From assembly GCF_012489685.1 (NCBI RefSeq), contig NC_080045.1, forward strand, positions 13,293,648 through 13,357,647: DNA of 64,000 nucleotides. The letters run 5' to 3'. Every line of letters starts with the position of its first letter. Position 1 is the first letter of the stretch. Below the pieces are notes generated by a model. That model did not search any database and was not told the origin of the DNA. It worked only from the letters and a program-made list of their open reading frames with translations. The DNA is from Lotus japonicus (Eukaryota; Streptophyta; Magnoliopsida; Fabales; Fabaceae). Positions 20,700-32,131 of the stretch are shown here, piece by piece. The position numbers and the translations under genes are program-made.

Positions 20700-23477
20700 A
20701 CTTTTAATATCAGTCGTTCGATATTCCCCTTGAACTTCCTCCATCAGTGTTAGTATATAACTTTCAACTATTAAGCTCAAAATTATTTAAATAAATTTAT
20801 TATTATTTAATTTATATGAGTTATGGAGTCTTAGGTCAAAATTTATATTAAATATGATATTAGTTATGAATTCCATAAGACACATAGTATTATTTTAGGT
20901 TTGTTGACGTATTAATCAACTAATAATTAATATTATTAATAAACCTTAAAAGTTAAAGGTCACTTAATTAAAAAAAAAAAAACTCCTTTATCCTTCCTCT
21001 TGAACTTCCTTCATCAATGTCATTTTATAGACTTATACTATTAATTTAAAATTGTTTTAAATAAATTTATTATTTATTATTTCTTATAAGTTATGAAATT
21101 CAAAAAGGTATTTATATTTATTTATTTATATGTGAGGAGAAGTTTAGCAACCTCGAGGGTAAAATAGTCTATCAATAAAAAATGTTTCATATAGTTATTT
21201 TTACCTATGAGCTTTTAAGTAATTATACATATTATTTCATACATGATTTTTCAGAACCGTTCGATAGTCAACAGACTTTTAATCTCAGCCGTTCGATATT
21301 CCCCTTGAACTTCCTCAATCAATGTTATTATATAAGTTTCTACTATTAAGCTCAAAATTATTTTAAAAAAATTTATTATAGGTCAAAATTAAATATTAAA
21401 TGTGATATGGTTATGAATTCCATACGACACATATTATTAGTTTAGGTTTGTTGAAGTATTAATTAACTAATAATTAATATTAACAATAAACCTTAAAAGT
21501 TAAAGGTCACTCAATAAAAAAAAACTCTCTTTAACTTTTTTCGTCAATGTCATTCTATAGATTTCTACTATATATTAATTGAAAATTTCTTTCAATAAAA
21601 ATTTACTATAATTTATTTCATGAGTTATGAAATTCAAAAAGGTATGCTTAATATTAAATAAGATCTTAGCAAAAGAAAAAAAAGACTATCACTAGCCTTT
21701 TTCTCTACCACTATTTAAATTAATAAGTGTCAATACTCATTCAAAATGTGCACTTCACATAAGCTTTGTTGAAGGATTTGCTTTTATTTCTTCAAAGGCT
21801 CAAGCTTCAAGACATTTCTCCAGGTACATATATCCAACAGCTAGCTATTGATGTACTGACCTAGAATGTTTACATGTGTTCTAACATGCTTTATATTTCA
21901 TGATGATCTTTAACTTGATTTCATCATGTAAAATTGAAACACCTAAAAAATTAATTTCTCTTTGCTTTGCTCAACTTTTTGTTGTGTAAGATGACTCAAA
22001 CAGTTCGTGTGCTCCATGTGTGGGAAATAAGGGATTTTAATAAACCTCAAATTGTTAATAGTATTGAGCTACTCTTAATCGTTGAAAATGTAATCACTTT
22101 TTTGTTTTCCCCACTTTCATGGTACCTAATTCAAATTATTTATTGTTACCATAACAAAGTTTATGCGATTCAAAATGTTATGGTTCAAGCATCTGCTAGA
22201 AAATATAGAGTCATAAAGCATAAATACAAGATTACTTGAATGAGCAACTCAAAAACTAAGGAGGCTACAAGTGACACTACTCCTACAACAAAATTTGATT
22301 TTGTATAATTTAATATAGTTAACATCATTTTCAATTTAATTGATCATCTCTGAAAAAACAAAAGTTTATAGTACTAATTTATTTTATAAAATAAGGGACA
22401 TATAATACCACATGAAAACTAATTTCATCTTCTAAATAACAATAATCCATATGAGTTTATCCTCTAACATTGCTTCCTTAAATGAATGACCCTAATACTA
22501 TGTTGTTTCTTACTTTTTTTCCATTCTTCATTACTTTACTCTACATTGCATCGTTCTCCTCAATAGCCACTAATACTCAATTTCTCCAAGATGCATATTG
22601 CATATATACAAAGCTTTCTTCTGATCTAACTTTCAGATGTACATGTTCACAAATAAGTGTTCATAGCTTACAACTTCTCTTATTTTTTCATGTGAGAAGG
22701 TCCAAATTTACTTAGATTGTGGAAATTTTATCTTGACGGGTTTAACTTAATTTCATCCTACTTTATATTAGGTTTAGTATGAATAAACTATGAGTTATTT
22801 GTAACCAAATAAAAAAACTATGAATTATTTACTTTTTACATATTTATTACTTTCAAGTTTATGTGTCAACGTTAATATAATTATAATTTTTACCAATACT
22901 TAATTTTATGATTACGAATAACAAAACCTAATATTAATAAAGAACAAATTTAGTATTTAAGCAAGTATGTTATTTAATTCATATGAGTTATGAAATTTCA
23001 TAGGAAAAAATTTACATTAAAACTTAGATAATTCCATGACACACATTATTACTTTAAATTTGTCGAATCATTATAAAGTAATAATTAATATTAACAATAA
23101 AATTTAAAAGTTAAAGACCATTCAATAAAAAAACCTCCACTGTCCATTTCCCTTTGAACTTCCTCCATTAATATTAATTAGTCTATAGTTTTCTATTATT
23201 AACCTCAAAATTATTTGAATTGAATTTTATTATTATTTAATTTATATGAGTTATAGAATGTCATAGGGTAAACATAATATTAAATATGATATTGTACCCA
23301 AAAAAATATTAAATATGATATCACTAAAAAAAATATACATAATAAATACTAAAATAAAAATAAAAAGCATGTGATGCAAAAAAAAAAAAAAACCTCCCCT
23401 TAAACTTCATTCATTAATGTTATTTTATACTAGCTTTCTACTGTTAACCTCAAAATTAGTTTAAATGAGTTTATTAT
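20700..23477 (+). repeat. Imperfect repeat array inside the first Helitron
   Basis: A diverged unit of 200-450 bp recurs, marked by CTTGAACTTCCTCCATCAATG-like starts near 20730, 20998, 21305, 21530, 23152 and 23398, followed by CTATTAAGCTCAAAATT, TTTATTATTATTTAATTTATATGAG and AACCTTAAAAGTTAAAGG. A piece of the Helitron 5' end (GGGTAAAATAGTC at about 19582) is also repeated at about 21160. The interval 21700-23100 contains single-copy-looking DNA with two short frames (21967-22239, 22482-22715) that have no recognisable domain. Confidence 0.75.
23473..23477. repeat. Target-site duplication ATTAT (left copy)
   Basis: ATTAT at 23473-23477 recurs at 31131-31135, directly flanking the second gypsy element. 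Confidence 0.9.
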
Positions 23478-23797
23478 TGGACTGGGCGAGACCCCAGGGT
23501 CCCTCGCCCAGGAGCGCCAGCTTAGGGCGACGAGTGGATCAGGGACTTGGGCCTCCTCTCAGAGGCCCAACAAGCCCATTAGGTGGGGTTAGAGGCGCCA
23601 AGCCCAACTTCACATCTATAAATAAGGGATGGACACCAATTGTAAAGGACTCTTAGCTCATTTGAGAAATAACAAGATTGAAATTCAGTTACTTCCTCTC
23701 TCTAAAGCGGTTACGCTCTCATTCTCTCTAGGAATCTCACATCATGTTCCTTACACTCTAGGTACTATACATCATCTCAATGTTCTTGGATAGAACA
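23478..23797 (+). repeat. 5' LTR of the second gypsy element
   Basis: Starts TGGACTGGGCGAG and ends GGATAGAACA. A TATA box (TCTATAAATAAGG) lies at about 23615-23627. Confidence 0.95.
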
Positions 23798-23799
23798 TT

Positions 23800-23817
23800 T
23801 GGCGCCGTCTGTGGGGA
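23800..23817 (+). other. Primer-binding site of the second gypsy element
   Basis: TGGCGCCGTCTGTGGGGA two bases after the LTR; the first 15 bases are shared with the first element. Confidence 0.9.
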
Positions 23818-23943
23818 ACGGTAGATTTCGATTCCCGAACTACGTGGATTGCGATTTGGTCCAGAGAAGTTCGATTTTCTGTGTGATTTTCTTCGGTTTT
23901 TAGATTTTTTCGGTCGAGTTCTTCGGTTCACTGGCGAAGATCG

Positions 23944-26205
23944 ATGGAGACACGTCATCGGCGACGCGACGAAGATCGGACACGGCGGCGCGGTTCGCCT
24001 CTACGTCGCGTGAGAGGCAGGCCGCGACGCGAGCAGGTTCACCGTGAAGAAACCGATCAGTTAACTCCTCCGCCACCACCTCCACATCCTCCTTCTCCAA
24101 CGCCTCCACTACCTTCTCCGCCAACTTCACCGGAGCAGCAGAGGTCACCGGTGCATTCACCCGGAGCTTCGGGAGAGGAGACTCCGGCACCTCAAGCACC
24201 GATCTCCGGACAAGATTGGTGGCGCTTGATCCGTAGCGTCGATGGTATACGGCAGCGAAACGATTACTTACATGAACAGTTGGAATATTATCGTTACGAG
24301 CAACAAGATGAAGGGGAGCGCGAAGCGGAAGCCGTGGCTGAATTTGAACCGTTCTCGGCGACAGTGAGGGAGGTGGTTATCCCGGATAACATGAAGAATA
24401 TTGTCCTCGAGACGTATAGCGGGAAAGCTGATCCCAAGGAGCACCTGCTATATTTTAACACAAAAATGGTAATTAGTGCCGCTTCCGACGCTGTAAAGAA
24501 CAGGATGTTTCCAGCTACGTTCAAAGGCACGACCATGGCATGGTTAACAACTCTACCCCGAGGATCCATCACGGCCATGGCATGGTTCTCATCAAAGTTC
24601 CACGTCTAGTTTTCCGCCAGTAAAACCAAGCAGGTGACAATTGAGGATCTGTACAATGTCCGCCAGTCCGAGGGCGAGACTCTGAAGCAGTACGTGAAAC
24701 GATTCAGCGCGGCGTCCGTCAAGATTGAGGAATCAGAGCCACATGCGTGTGCGTGTGCCTTCAAGAACGGGTTGCAGCCGGGGAAGCTGAATAGCAAATT
24801 GAGCCGTAAGCCGGCTCGGTCCATGGCAGAGATCCAGGCGTGAGCAAACACCTACATTCTGGATGATGAGGATGATGCTTTCAAGCGAAGGCGCGCAAAA
24901 AAGGAGAAGGATGGCGAACAGAGGGACGCGACGCCAGAAGGAAAACAGAGTAAGGAGAGAGGAGAGGGCAGCAAGAGGCGAGACAGGAAAGTGAGGACAG
25001 GGGAAAAGGCTGTGAAGGAGTCAGGGAAGAGTCTAAATGCACATTTTACGGAGCTACTTCGTGAGGTCAAGGCGACCCACGCAGTTGAGGAAGGCGAGAA
25101 AGAGACCGACCCGCCTCGAGCGGCGTTGGATAAAACGACGTGGTGCGAGTATCACCGCTCAGCAGGCCATGACACGGGGGATTGCTTTACACTGAGAAAC
25201 GAAATTGAGAGACTCATTCGGGCGGGGCGATCGCAGATGAATGACCACGGTAATCGGTGGAATGGAGAACGACAGCAGGGAAACTGGTACAAAGGGGGCC
25301 GCCAGCAGGATGACCGCAGGCGGGACGACCGCCACCGTACGCCAACCGCTGACAAAAAGGAAACACTGGCAACAAGGAAGAAGGGGGCGGAAGAAACCTT
25401 TAATAAAGATCTTGAGCCGCCAATTGGGACAATAAACACAATCGCGGGTGGCTTTGGTGGATGCGGTGACACGGCCTCGGCGAGGCGAAGGCACGTGAGA
25501 GCAGTGACATTAGTGCAACAGTATGAGACCCTATTTGGTTTCCAGCATCTAGATATTGTGATATCATCAACATATTTCAAGGGGATCAAGACGCACAAGG
25601 ATGATCTTGTGGTTGTAATGATAAGGATCAACAGTTTCAATGTGCGGCAAGTTCTTTCGGACCAGAGAAGCTCTGCCGACATTATCTACGGCGATGCGTT
25701 TGATCAGTTAGGACTGACGGACAAAGATTTGATGCCCTACACAAGAACGTTGGTAGGCTTCTCGGGCGAGCAAGTCTGGGTACGCGGATATATAGATTTG
25801 GACACAATTTTTGGTGTCGACGAGAATGCCAAGCTTCTCCGCGTAAGGTGTCTTGTGTTGCAGGTTGTGGCATCATACAACGTCATCATTGGAAGGAACA
25901 CGCTCAATTGCCTCTGCGCGGTAATTTCGATGGCTCACCTGGCGGTGAAATATCCGCTGATGTGCGGAAGAGTGGGAAAGATTGTGGTTGATCAGAGGAG
26001 GGCGAGAGAGTGTTATAACAATTGTCTCAGTCTCTATGGAAAAAAGGGAGCTGGCGAGGGACACAAGTGTCATGAGGTTGAGGTCATTCAAGGTAATCAA
26101 GACAGACAGGGGAGATTGAAGCAGATGATTGACAGGAAGATAGCAAGGTCAAAGAGCAGCCAAGGACAGGTTAGGATAGATGGCAGGACGGGCAAGGATG
26201 GATAG
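23944..26205 (+). pseudogene. gypsy gag-protease, two in-frame stops
   Basis: One frame of 754 codons, interrupted by TAG at 24607-24609 and TGA at 24841-24843; both fit C-to-T changes in CAG and CGA codons. Order: a basic start (RHRRRDEDRTRRRG), a Pro-rich linker, a Gag core with ETYSGKADPKEHLLYFNTKM and GETLKQYVKRF, a zinc-knuckle-like CEYHRSAGHDTGDC, then a protease region with SSADIIYGDAFDQLG. The catalytic block here reads DQRSS where the first element has DQGSS, so the glycine of the active-site loop is replaced by arginine. Even apart from the stops, the protease is therefore probably inactive. Confidence 0.92.
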
Positions 26206-26880
26206 CTCACAGACCCTCATGCAGAGGAGCATTGGGCAGGTGTGATCGCGGATTTAGAGACGTATAAATTCAACAGAGGGGTGTTGGCGATCGAGCCCAG
26301 GCTCACGCTCAGTCAAGAGAGGCGCCTAGAGAAGCTAAAGAGGACAATTTTGACCTCTTTAGCTGGAGTTCAAAAGACCCAGTTCTTTGGGGACTGCCAA
26401 TGTTTAGGAAGCTGAATCTCTCGAATACAGGGCGAGATGAACAAAAGAGAAAAGGAGTGATAATTCAAGGAATGGATCAGCGAATGCAGCGACGAAAAAA
26501 GCGGTAACAGGGAGCGCGAACGGTCTAAAGACAAGCAGAAGGCGAGAGAGGGAGCCCAGTGAGTCGCCGCCCAGGTAAAGGAAAAAGAGAGGAAAGATAT
26601 TGGAAGCCGGTGGGTTCGGTAGCTTTCAAGCCGGGGACATCCAAGTGCGGCAAGCAGAAAGGCAAGTTAGGAGAAGTCCCTCATTACCATGTGGCGGGCG
26701 GGGAAAGAAACCAACCCCGCAGTAACAATGAGTGGGTGGCGAGCACGTCAGGCTCGAAAGATGAGGTGATGGGAGTGATTCTTTGACCTGAGGGGCCGGA
26801 AGCAGAAGCATGTGGGAAGCAGGAGCGAGGACGCAGAAAATGGACAAAAAATTAGGACCAAAAATAAAGATGCACTCTTT
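26206..26880 (+). pseudogene. Remnants of pol around a large internal deletion
   Basis: 26230-26400 still resembles the protease-RT linker (LSQERRLEKLKR). Around 26590-26680 a frame reads GDIQVRQAERQVRR, like the GDLVLRK block after integrase in the first element. RT, both RNase H domains and the integrase core are absent, so roughly 3 kb of pol was deleted between these points. The frame at 26559-26786 is a shifted reading of this remnant. Confidence 0.6.
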
Positions 26881-26990
26881 TTCTCCGTCACGAGAGTTTT
26901 TTAACGAGGCATCCCTCGATGTAAAATCTTTTACAAATCAAATACAAAAGGATATTCTGAAGCAATACTACTAGCTCGACTATAATATGA

Positions 26991-27207
26991 CGCTCGCCCG
27001 GTGGGAAAAATTCCCTGAAGGTGGCGATCCCAACACGACCTTGATGTCTGGGGATCGCTCTGGAAAAGTCCGGCGCTAACCGCTGCTGCCCAGATAGCAA
27101 CTCAACTAACATGTCACGTTCGCCCGGTGGGAAAAATTCCCTGAAGGTGGCAATCTTAACACGACCTTGATGTCTGGGGATTGCTCCAAAAAGTCCGGCG
27201 CGAATAG
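26991..27207 (+). repeat. 126-bp tandem duplication in the 3' untranslated region
   Basis: A block beginning CGCCCGGTGGGAAAAATTCC at 26995 recurs at 27121, with the same TTGATGTCTGGGGAT and AAGTCCGGCGC further on. The period is 126 bp, with nearly two copies. Tandem repeats in this part of plant gypsy elements are known and can seed satellites. Confidence 0.9.
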
Positions 27208-27650
27208 CTGACCTCTCGTTGGCGATGTGTGAGGATAAGCTACTTATCCCAGAATAAGCTACTTATCCCAAAAGTCTCCCCGAAATATGGGCAAACGAGA
27301 CCTCCCCGAAATATGGGCGAGAATAAAAACTAGACATAAGTCTGGGTAAACCTATATGGTCATTGGGTCCCTAGCAACTGTAAGTCCTCGTCGGGACGAA
27401 ACCGGCAAGGCCACACCTGCTCTTACGGGAAATATTGGTGTGAAGAAAGCCTCAGTCCAAGACTGAGCAAAAGTCCTAGTTTCCACTGGCACACATTCAA
27501 AATCGCTACTCGAGCACAAAATACAAAGCTTAAAGGCATAAGGGCGAACACGAGGAGAAAAATGGACAAACGAAATCGCGACAAACTTTCATTAAATAAC
27601 ACGGAGAAATGTTAATTACAAAAAGGTAAGGGAAAATCAATACAAAATAC
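27208..27650 (+). other. 3' untranslated region with short duplications
   Basis: Two more small direct repeats: AATAAGCTACTTATCCCA (about 27233-27270) and CTCCCCGAAATATGGGC (about 27278-27318). No gene. Confidence 0.6.
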
Positions 27651-30157
27651 TCAAACTGCATTAACGTTTTCTTCTTCCCTTGCGTTTTCAGCAGCCGCAA
27701 AATACTCAGCATTGAAGCCTGAGGGGTCATCAGGGCCGACCAGTCCGTGGGGGGTAACCCTCTTGAAGGCTCCCATTCCGCCGAGGTTGATTCCTTCGTA
27801 AAGATACTGGACTTGGGATTTGGCGAGGAAGAAACCACGGCCACGCTCTTCCACAGCCTCAGCAGCAACCCCGACCACTAACCTTGCCCGGAGAGTTCTG
27901 ATCTCGGAGTCCGCACGGGTTTCCGCATCCACAACAGCTTTGGCTTTTGTTTCTAGTTGAGACCTCACCTCGGCGAGAGACTCGTTTATCAACCCCAACT
28001 CACTACGCAGGAACACGATTTCCCTATCCTTAACAATACAAGCTGCCCTGCCCGCGGCAATTGTTTCGGCCCTCGCCTTTAGTTCCTGTTGTAGACCGTC
28101 CCGCTCATCCTCCAGTTCCCCCGTTCTCTCTTTACAAGCGGACAAGTCAGCCTCACAACTGCTCATCTCGATACCCAAATTGTTCAGTTTAATCATCTGG
28201 GCCGCTACCTGAGTCAGCAACTTGTCACACTCGTCATGCGCTTCGAGCGTAGCAAGGCGGTAACCCTCAGCCTTCTGGCGGAGCTCTTCAACTTCAGCGG
28301 CTATAGCTGAATCCTGGGATAACTTGGCGAAGAGACACCCCGCGCGCAAAAGGCTCGAGATGGCTTCTTGCGCCACACCATCAAGGTCAGGATTCTCAGT
28401 TCCTCTCATGCTGCCAAGGAAAGGGTCAGTCAGCATAAAGTCAACAGGGGAAGGTTGCCGGTTTGAAGCAGAACTCTTCTGTCCATCAATAATCGGATGG
28501 CTGGCGGCGGGGGAAGAATAGCGAGGAGAAAGTGAGACGACGAGAATTTGATCCTCACCACTATGACTCGTTGTGTGGACGGGGGAGGCTCTGGGTGAGC
28601 TTACCTCAATTTGTTGGCATGAATAATCAGGAGAAAGGATTGTTTGGGGAACATCGGAGGAAGCGCCTTCAGGAGCGTGTTGACCAGCGATGACTTCCTC
28701 AGGGAAGGGCGAGGATCCCGCCTCGCCCTTGGGGTTTGGTTCATCCCCACCCACCAGGTCTTGGCGGGGGGCAGATGTTTCACCGGTCCTGGCTCTCTTG
28801 ACTTTCTTCTTTTTCTTTTTCAACTTTTGGGGCGAAGGAATCACGACCCCAGACCTTCCATCTGTGCCAGAGTCGCCCCCTTTGGATTTTTGGGATTTTC
28901 TTGTGGGGGAAGGTTGAGCAGCGTCATCGGTGGGCCTCGGTGTCAGCTCGTCAATCTCCAGCGGAAGGACGGTGTCTGGTACTGACTCACCAGACCCTGG
29001 AGCAGCGACATTTGGGGCTGTCCCAGCAGTTTCGGATGGAACAGCATCGATCGAAGATCCAAGCGTAGGATAAACCAAGGTGGATCCTCTGGTCCGCTTC
29101 TTTGAAGGGGAAACGGCGGTCTCAGCATCAGCATTTGCGGCAGCGTGTTTCCTCTTGATCCCGTTAGTGTTAAAAACGGGAGGGAACTCAAACGCTTTAG
29201 CAGCAAGGGCGCGCTTCAGTGCGACTTCAGTAAAGTTCATTCCTCCTAGAAATGAGTGGAGGGTGTTTTTGCGAGCGGCTTCAAGCAATTGTGAGCACTC
29301 GAGGATGGGGAGCCCAGCGAAAAAGCCAAGGATGATTTTATCTTCATCACTCAACTACGCATCAGACGGAAACGGAACGTTGCGAGGGCTCTTGGTCCAG
29401 TAGAAAGGGAACAGAGCAGTCCCGTCCCGAAGGGTGAAAGCTTCTGGGTAAGTGGGATGCACGATTATGCGGAAGTACCGGCGCCCGGGTCCCTTCTTTA
29501 CGTTGCTCTTGTAGGGGAAGAGGCGATGCCGGCCCGTACGAGACTTCAAAGAGATCCACCATGGGTCGGGGTCTTCAAAGATTTTGGCTCTACAGCGTAG
29601 AAATAGAAGAAGAGGGCGGTCTTCGCTTCAAGACCGACGGCGTTGCAAAGAATCTCGAAACACCGAATGAAGGCCCAGGCGTTCTGATGGAGTTGACTTG
29701 GGGCCACGTTAATTTCCCTCATCACTTGGCGAAGGAAGGGGGAGAAATGTAGTTTGATCCCCAGGTCGAGGAAAAAGTACTCGTAGACGTAGAAGAAGTG
29801 GGGTTTTTTCACGCCTTGTTCAATCGTGCGATGTTGCCAGGGTCGGCGGATGCTTATGCATCACCCGGTGACGAGGACATCTTCGAGAGACTTCTCGTGG
29901 CAAAACCCACCTGCCCGGCGGGCTGTCTCAGTGACGGACTCGTCAGAGGACTGCTTAGAAGGTTGACAGATGGCTCCTTGAGTGGGGGTTTTATTCGTGG
30001 ACTGGGGCAGGGTGGCGAAAACCCGGTGCCAGAAGGCGTTGATTTCACTCTCAATAAGGGGAAATCCTCCGGAGGGAGGAGAGTTAACCAAAGGAGGAGA
30101 TGCGGGAGCGGCGCTGCGGGATCGGGAGGATCCTTTGGTGCGGCGTTGGGAAGTCAT
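27651..30157 (-). pseudogene. Antisense ORF of the second gypsy element (same family as 5569-7714), broken
   Basis: The ATG at 30157 follows an acceptor-like TTTTAGCAG, as in the first element. The frame then meets a stop at 29861-29863, a frameshift near 29550 and a stop at 29355-29357, and finishes with an open stretch 29354-27651. Shared blocks with the first element are FFYVYEYFFLDLGIKLHFSP, AWAFIRCFEILC and ALFPFYWTKSP. The last 200 residues are rich in Glu, Leu, Arg and Ala with heptad-like spacing, a likely coiled coil. Where the first element has a 78-bp intron (after NQFF) this copy reads straight through (HSFLGGMNF). Its role is unknown. Confidence 0.8.
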
Positions 30158-30818
30158 TTCTGCTAAAAGGAAGAATAAAGATGAAAAAGGGAAAGGGCGC
30201 AATGTTGTCAACTTCAGCAGATTGTAAGGATTCCATAAGTGGTAAATGAGGGGGTGAGGGAGAATTTAATAGTTGGGACGAGCAGCGGTTGGGAAATCGT
30301 GTTCCATCATGGCAAAGGTGGAATGATTACTCAAGGGAGTGTGGCGCAGATTTCGGGAAACAGGGGCAACGCATTAAATGAAAAGTTACAATGGCTGAAG
30401 CTTATTGGTTCGAATTCAAATTGGCAAGCTTTACTATGATTTGAAGAGACGTTTCAAAGATAGCAGTTGAGATTTCGTGGATTCGCTGACCTTTGCACCA
30501 CTCTGGGGCGCTACGCGTGGCGCAGGCTCAACACATGTCAAAATATCACGATTCATAGCACGTGCATAAATGTGACAAGGCGAGCAAACCAAGCGTCATC
30601 GCCACAAACCCACTTGTGGACTCGAGCCGCTAGGGGAACGCAGCAAGAAGTTCAAAATGTTAATTTTTAAGCTTTAATTACCAAGCCATGTTGGCCATTG
30701 TTCTTTTTTATTAGACCCTAAATTTTAGCATTAATTAGCTTATCATGGCCATCGCCTTAGTTTTTCTACTTAAAGACACACTTAGCTCTCATACCGAGCT
30801 CGGTGTCTTGTGGACTTG
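30158..30818. other. Region between antisense ORF start and 3' LTR
   Basis: Should hold the leader and promoter of the antisense ORF on the minus strand. No clear polypurine tract precedes the 3' LTR. A perfect 12-bp palindrome ACCGAGCTCGGT lies at 30793-30804. Confidence 0.5.
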
Positions 30819-31130
30819 TGGACTGGGCGAGACCCCAGGGTCTCTCGCCCCAGTAGCGCCAGCTTAGGGCGACGAGTGGATCAGGGACTTGGGCCTCCTC
30901 TCAGAGGCCCATTAGGTGGGGTTAGAGGCGTCAAGCCCAACTTCACATCTATAAATAGGGGATGGACACCAATTGTAAAGGACTCTTAGCTCATTTGAGA
31001 AATAACAAGATTGAAATTTAGTTACTTCCTCTCTCTAAAGCGGTTACGCTCTCATTCTCTTTAGGAATCTCACATCACGTTCCTTACACTCTAGGTACTA
31101 TACATCATCTCAATGTTCTTGGATAGAACA
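30819..31130 (+). repeat. 3' LTR of the second gypsy element
   Basis: 312 bp, same ends as 23478-23797. It lacks 9 bp present in the 5' LTR (ACAAGCCCA region) and carries several C/T differences. ATTAT follows at 31131-31135. Confidence 0.95.
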
Positions 31131-31436
31131 ATTATTATTTAATATTAAATAAGATCTTACAAAAAAAATACTACTTTTATCTGTAACGTACAATAAAATT
31201 GTTATACCAAAAGAATAATCCAAAGCATCAATTAGATAAATAAGGACAAACAACACAAATAAAAAAACAAACACACTCATAAAAAAAACGTAGACAAAAA
31301 AAACATAATTAAAAACATAAATAATACTTTGACAAAAAAAATATAATTATCGCAAATAATATTATTTTTTCTCCTTTTCATACGAATAAATAAAAAAAAC
31401 CATAAGAAAACACAATACAAAATAAAAATGAATGCC

Positions 31437-31466
31437 CCCGTGCAATGCACGGGTAAAAAATACTAG
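31437..31466 (+). other. Helitron 3' terminus: hairpin and CTAG end
   Basis: CCCGTGC-AAT-GCACGGG stem, then TAAAAAATA and CTAG. This is the rolling-circle termination signal of plant Helitrons. Confidence 0.88.
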
Positions 31467-31654
31467 TTAATCATAATAAAAAAGCACACAAATAACTCAT
31501 TTTAAATTATTGTTATTAAATATGATATATATTAAAATAAATCCACATATAATTATTATAGATTGTTGTTTAAATTATTTTTTGTGATAGTAATACCGAT
31601 CCATACTTACCAGAAGATCGCATGTGGCTATTTTGTTTTAGTTTTTAAATACCA

Positions 31655-31755
31655 AAGATTGGCTAGCCTAGTGGTTAGTGTACACCTTTTTATCCTTTAG
31701 GGAAGGAGGAGTTCGAATCCATTCCAAGGCATTTTTTAATTTTTTTTCATAACAA
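31655..31755 (+). mobile_element. tRNA-derived SINE
   Basis: A box TAGCCTAGTGG (31664-31674) and B box GTTCGAATCC (31711-31720) are spaced as in a Pol III promoter, followed by a T-rich tail. The A-box region differs from the SINE at 17428, so this may be another family. Target duplication not identified. Confidence 0.75.
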
Positions 31756-32131
31756 ATGATGCTAGAAAAAACCGGCCACGTCACCGGTTTAATTACTGAA
31801 CCGGCCAAGCTGAACTGGTTCTAACTTGTTTGATTGCTAATCGATCTGATTAGTGGCTCAGACTGATCAGGCCATCGAGTTCCAGTTCCACCAGTCGAAC
31901 CGGCCAGCCCGAGCCGAGTTTAACAACTATGCTTTTTGGCGATGATCATTTGCTCTTGGTGGCATCCCCCAGCGAGCTTGGGTAGTTTGTTACTAACTGA
32001 TTCTTTGAAGGTCTCCTTCGAGTGTCTTTATATATTTTATGGCATATATAAGTTGTGCAATCACTATATTTACATGTAATTAGCTTAAGCTATAAAGTAC
32101 GTTAAAAAAATCTTAAGCTATAAAGTACTAA
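31756..32131. other. Intergenic stretch
   Basis: No gene. CTTAAGCTATAAAGTAC is directly repeated (about 32085 and 32112) just before the next MITE. Confidence 0.45.

Larger units (their letters stand above)
23478..31130 (+). mobile_element. Non-autonomous Ty3-gypsy element, Tat type (7.65 kb), nested in the Helitron
   Basis: Two LTRs of 320 and 312 bp (23478-23797, 30819-31130), a primer-binding site, a gag-protease frame and an antisense ORF, with ATTAT duplications outside. RT, RNase H and most of integrase are missing between about 26400 and 26600. The LTRs differ by about seven or eight substitutions, a 1-bp and a 9-bp indel (my count), slightly more than those of the first element. Joining the flanks restores the AT-rich repeat array of the Helitron, which proves nesting. 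Confidence 0.95.
19549..31466 (+). mobile_element. Non-autonomous Helitron, interrupted by a gypsy element
   Basis: The 5' end TCTATATATTATATAAAAG follows a host A, and the 3' end is a perfect 7-bp-stem hairpin (CCCGTGC/GCACGGG, 31437-31453) then TAAAAAATACTAG and a host T. TC...CTAG ends with an A/T target and a subterminal hairpin are the Helitron signature in plants. Subtracting the gypsy insertion and its duplicated target leaves about 4.26 kb. No Rep/helicase motif is visible, so it needs help in trans. Pairing of this 5' end with this 3' end is an inference. Confidence 0.7.

Noticed and set aside
22482..22715. Frame with a hydrophobic N-terminus and three Cys, considered as a nodule-type cysteine-rich peptide
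   Set aside because: Cys spacing does not match the family and no splice structure is evident.
31655..31720. Functional tRNA gene
   Set aside because: Has A and B boxes but no complete cloverleaf or acceptor stem; a SINE explains it.
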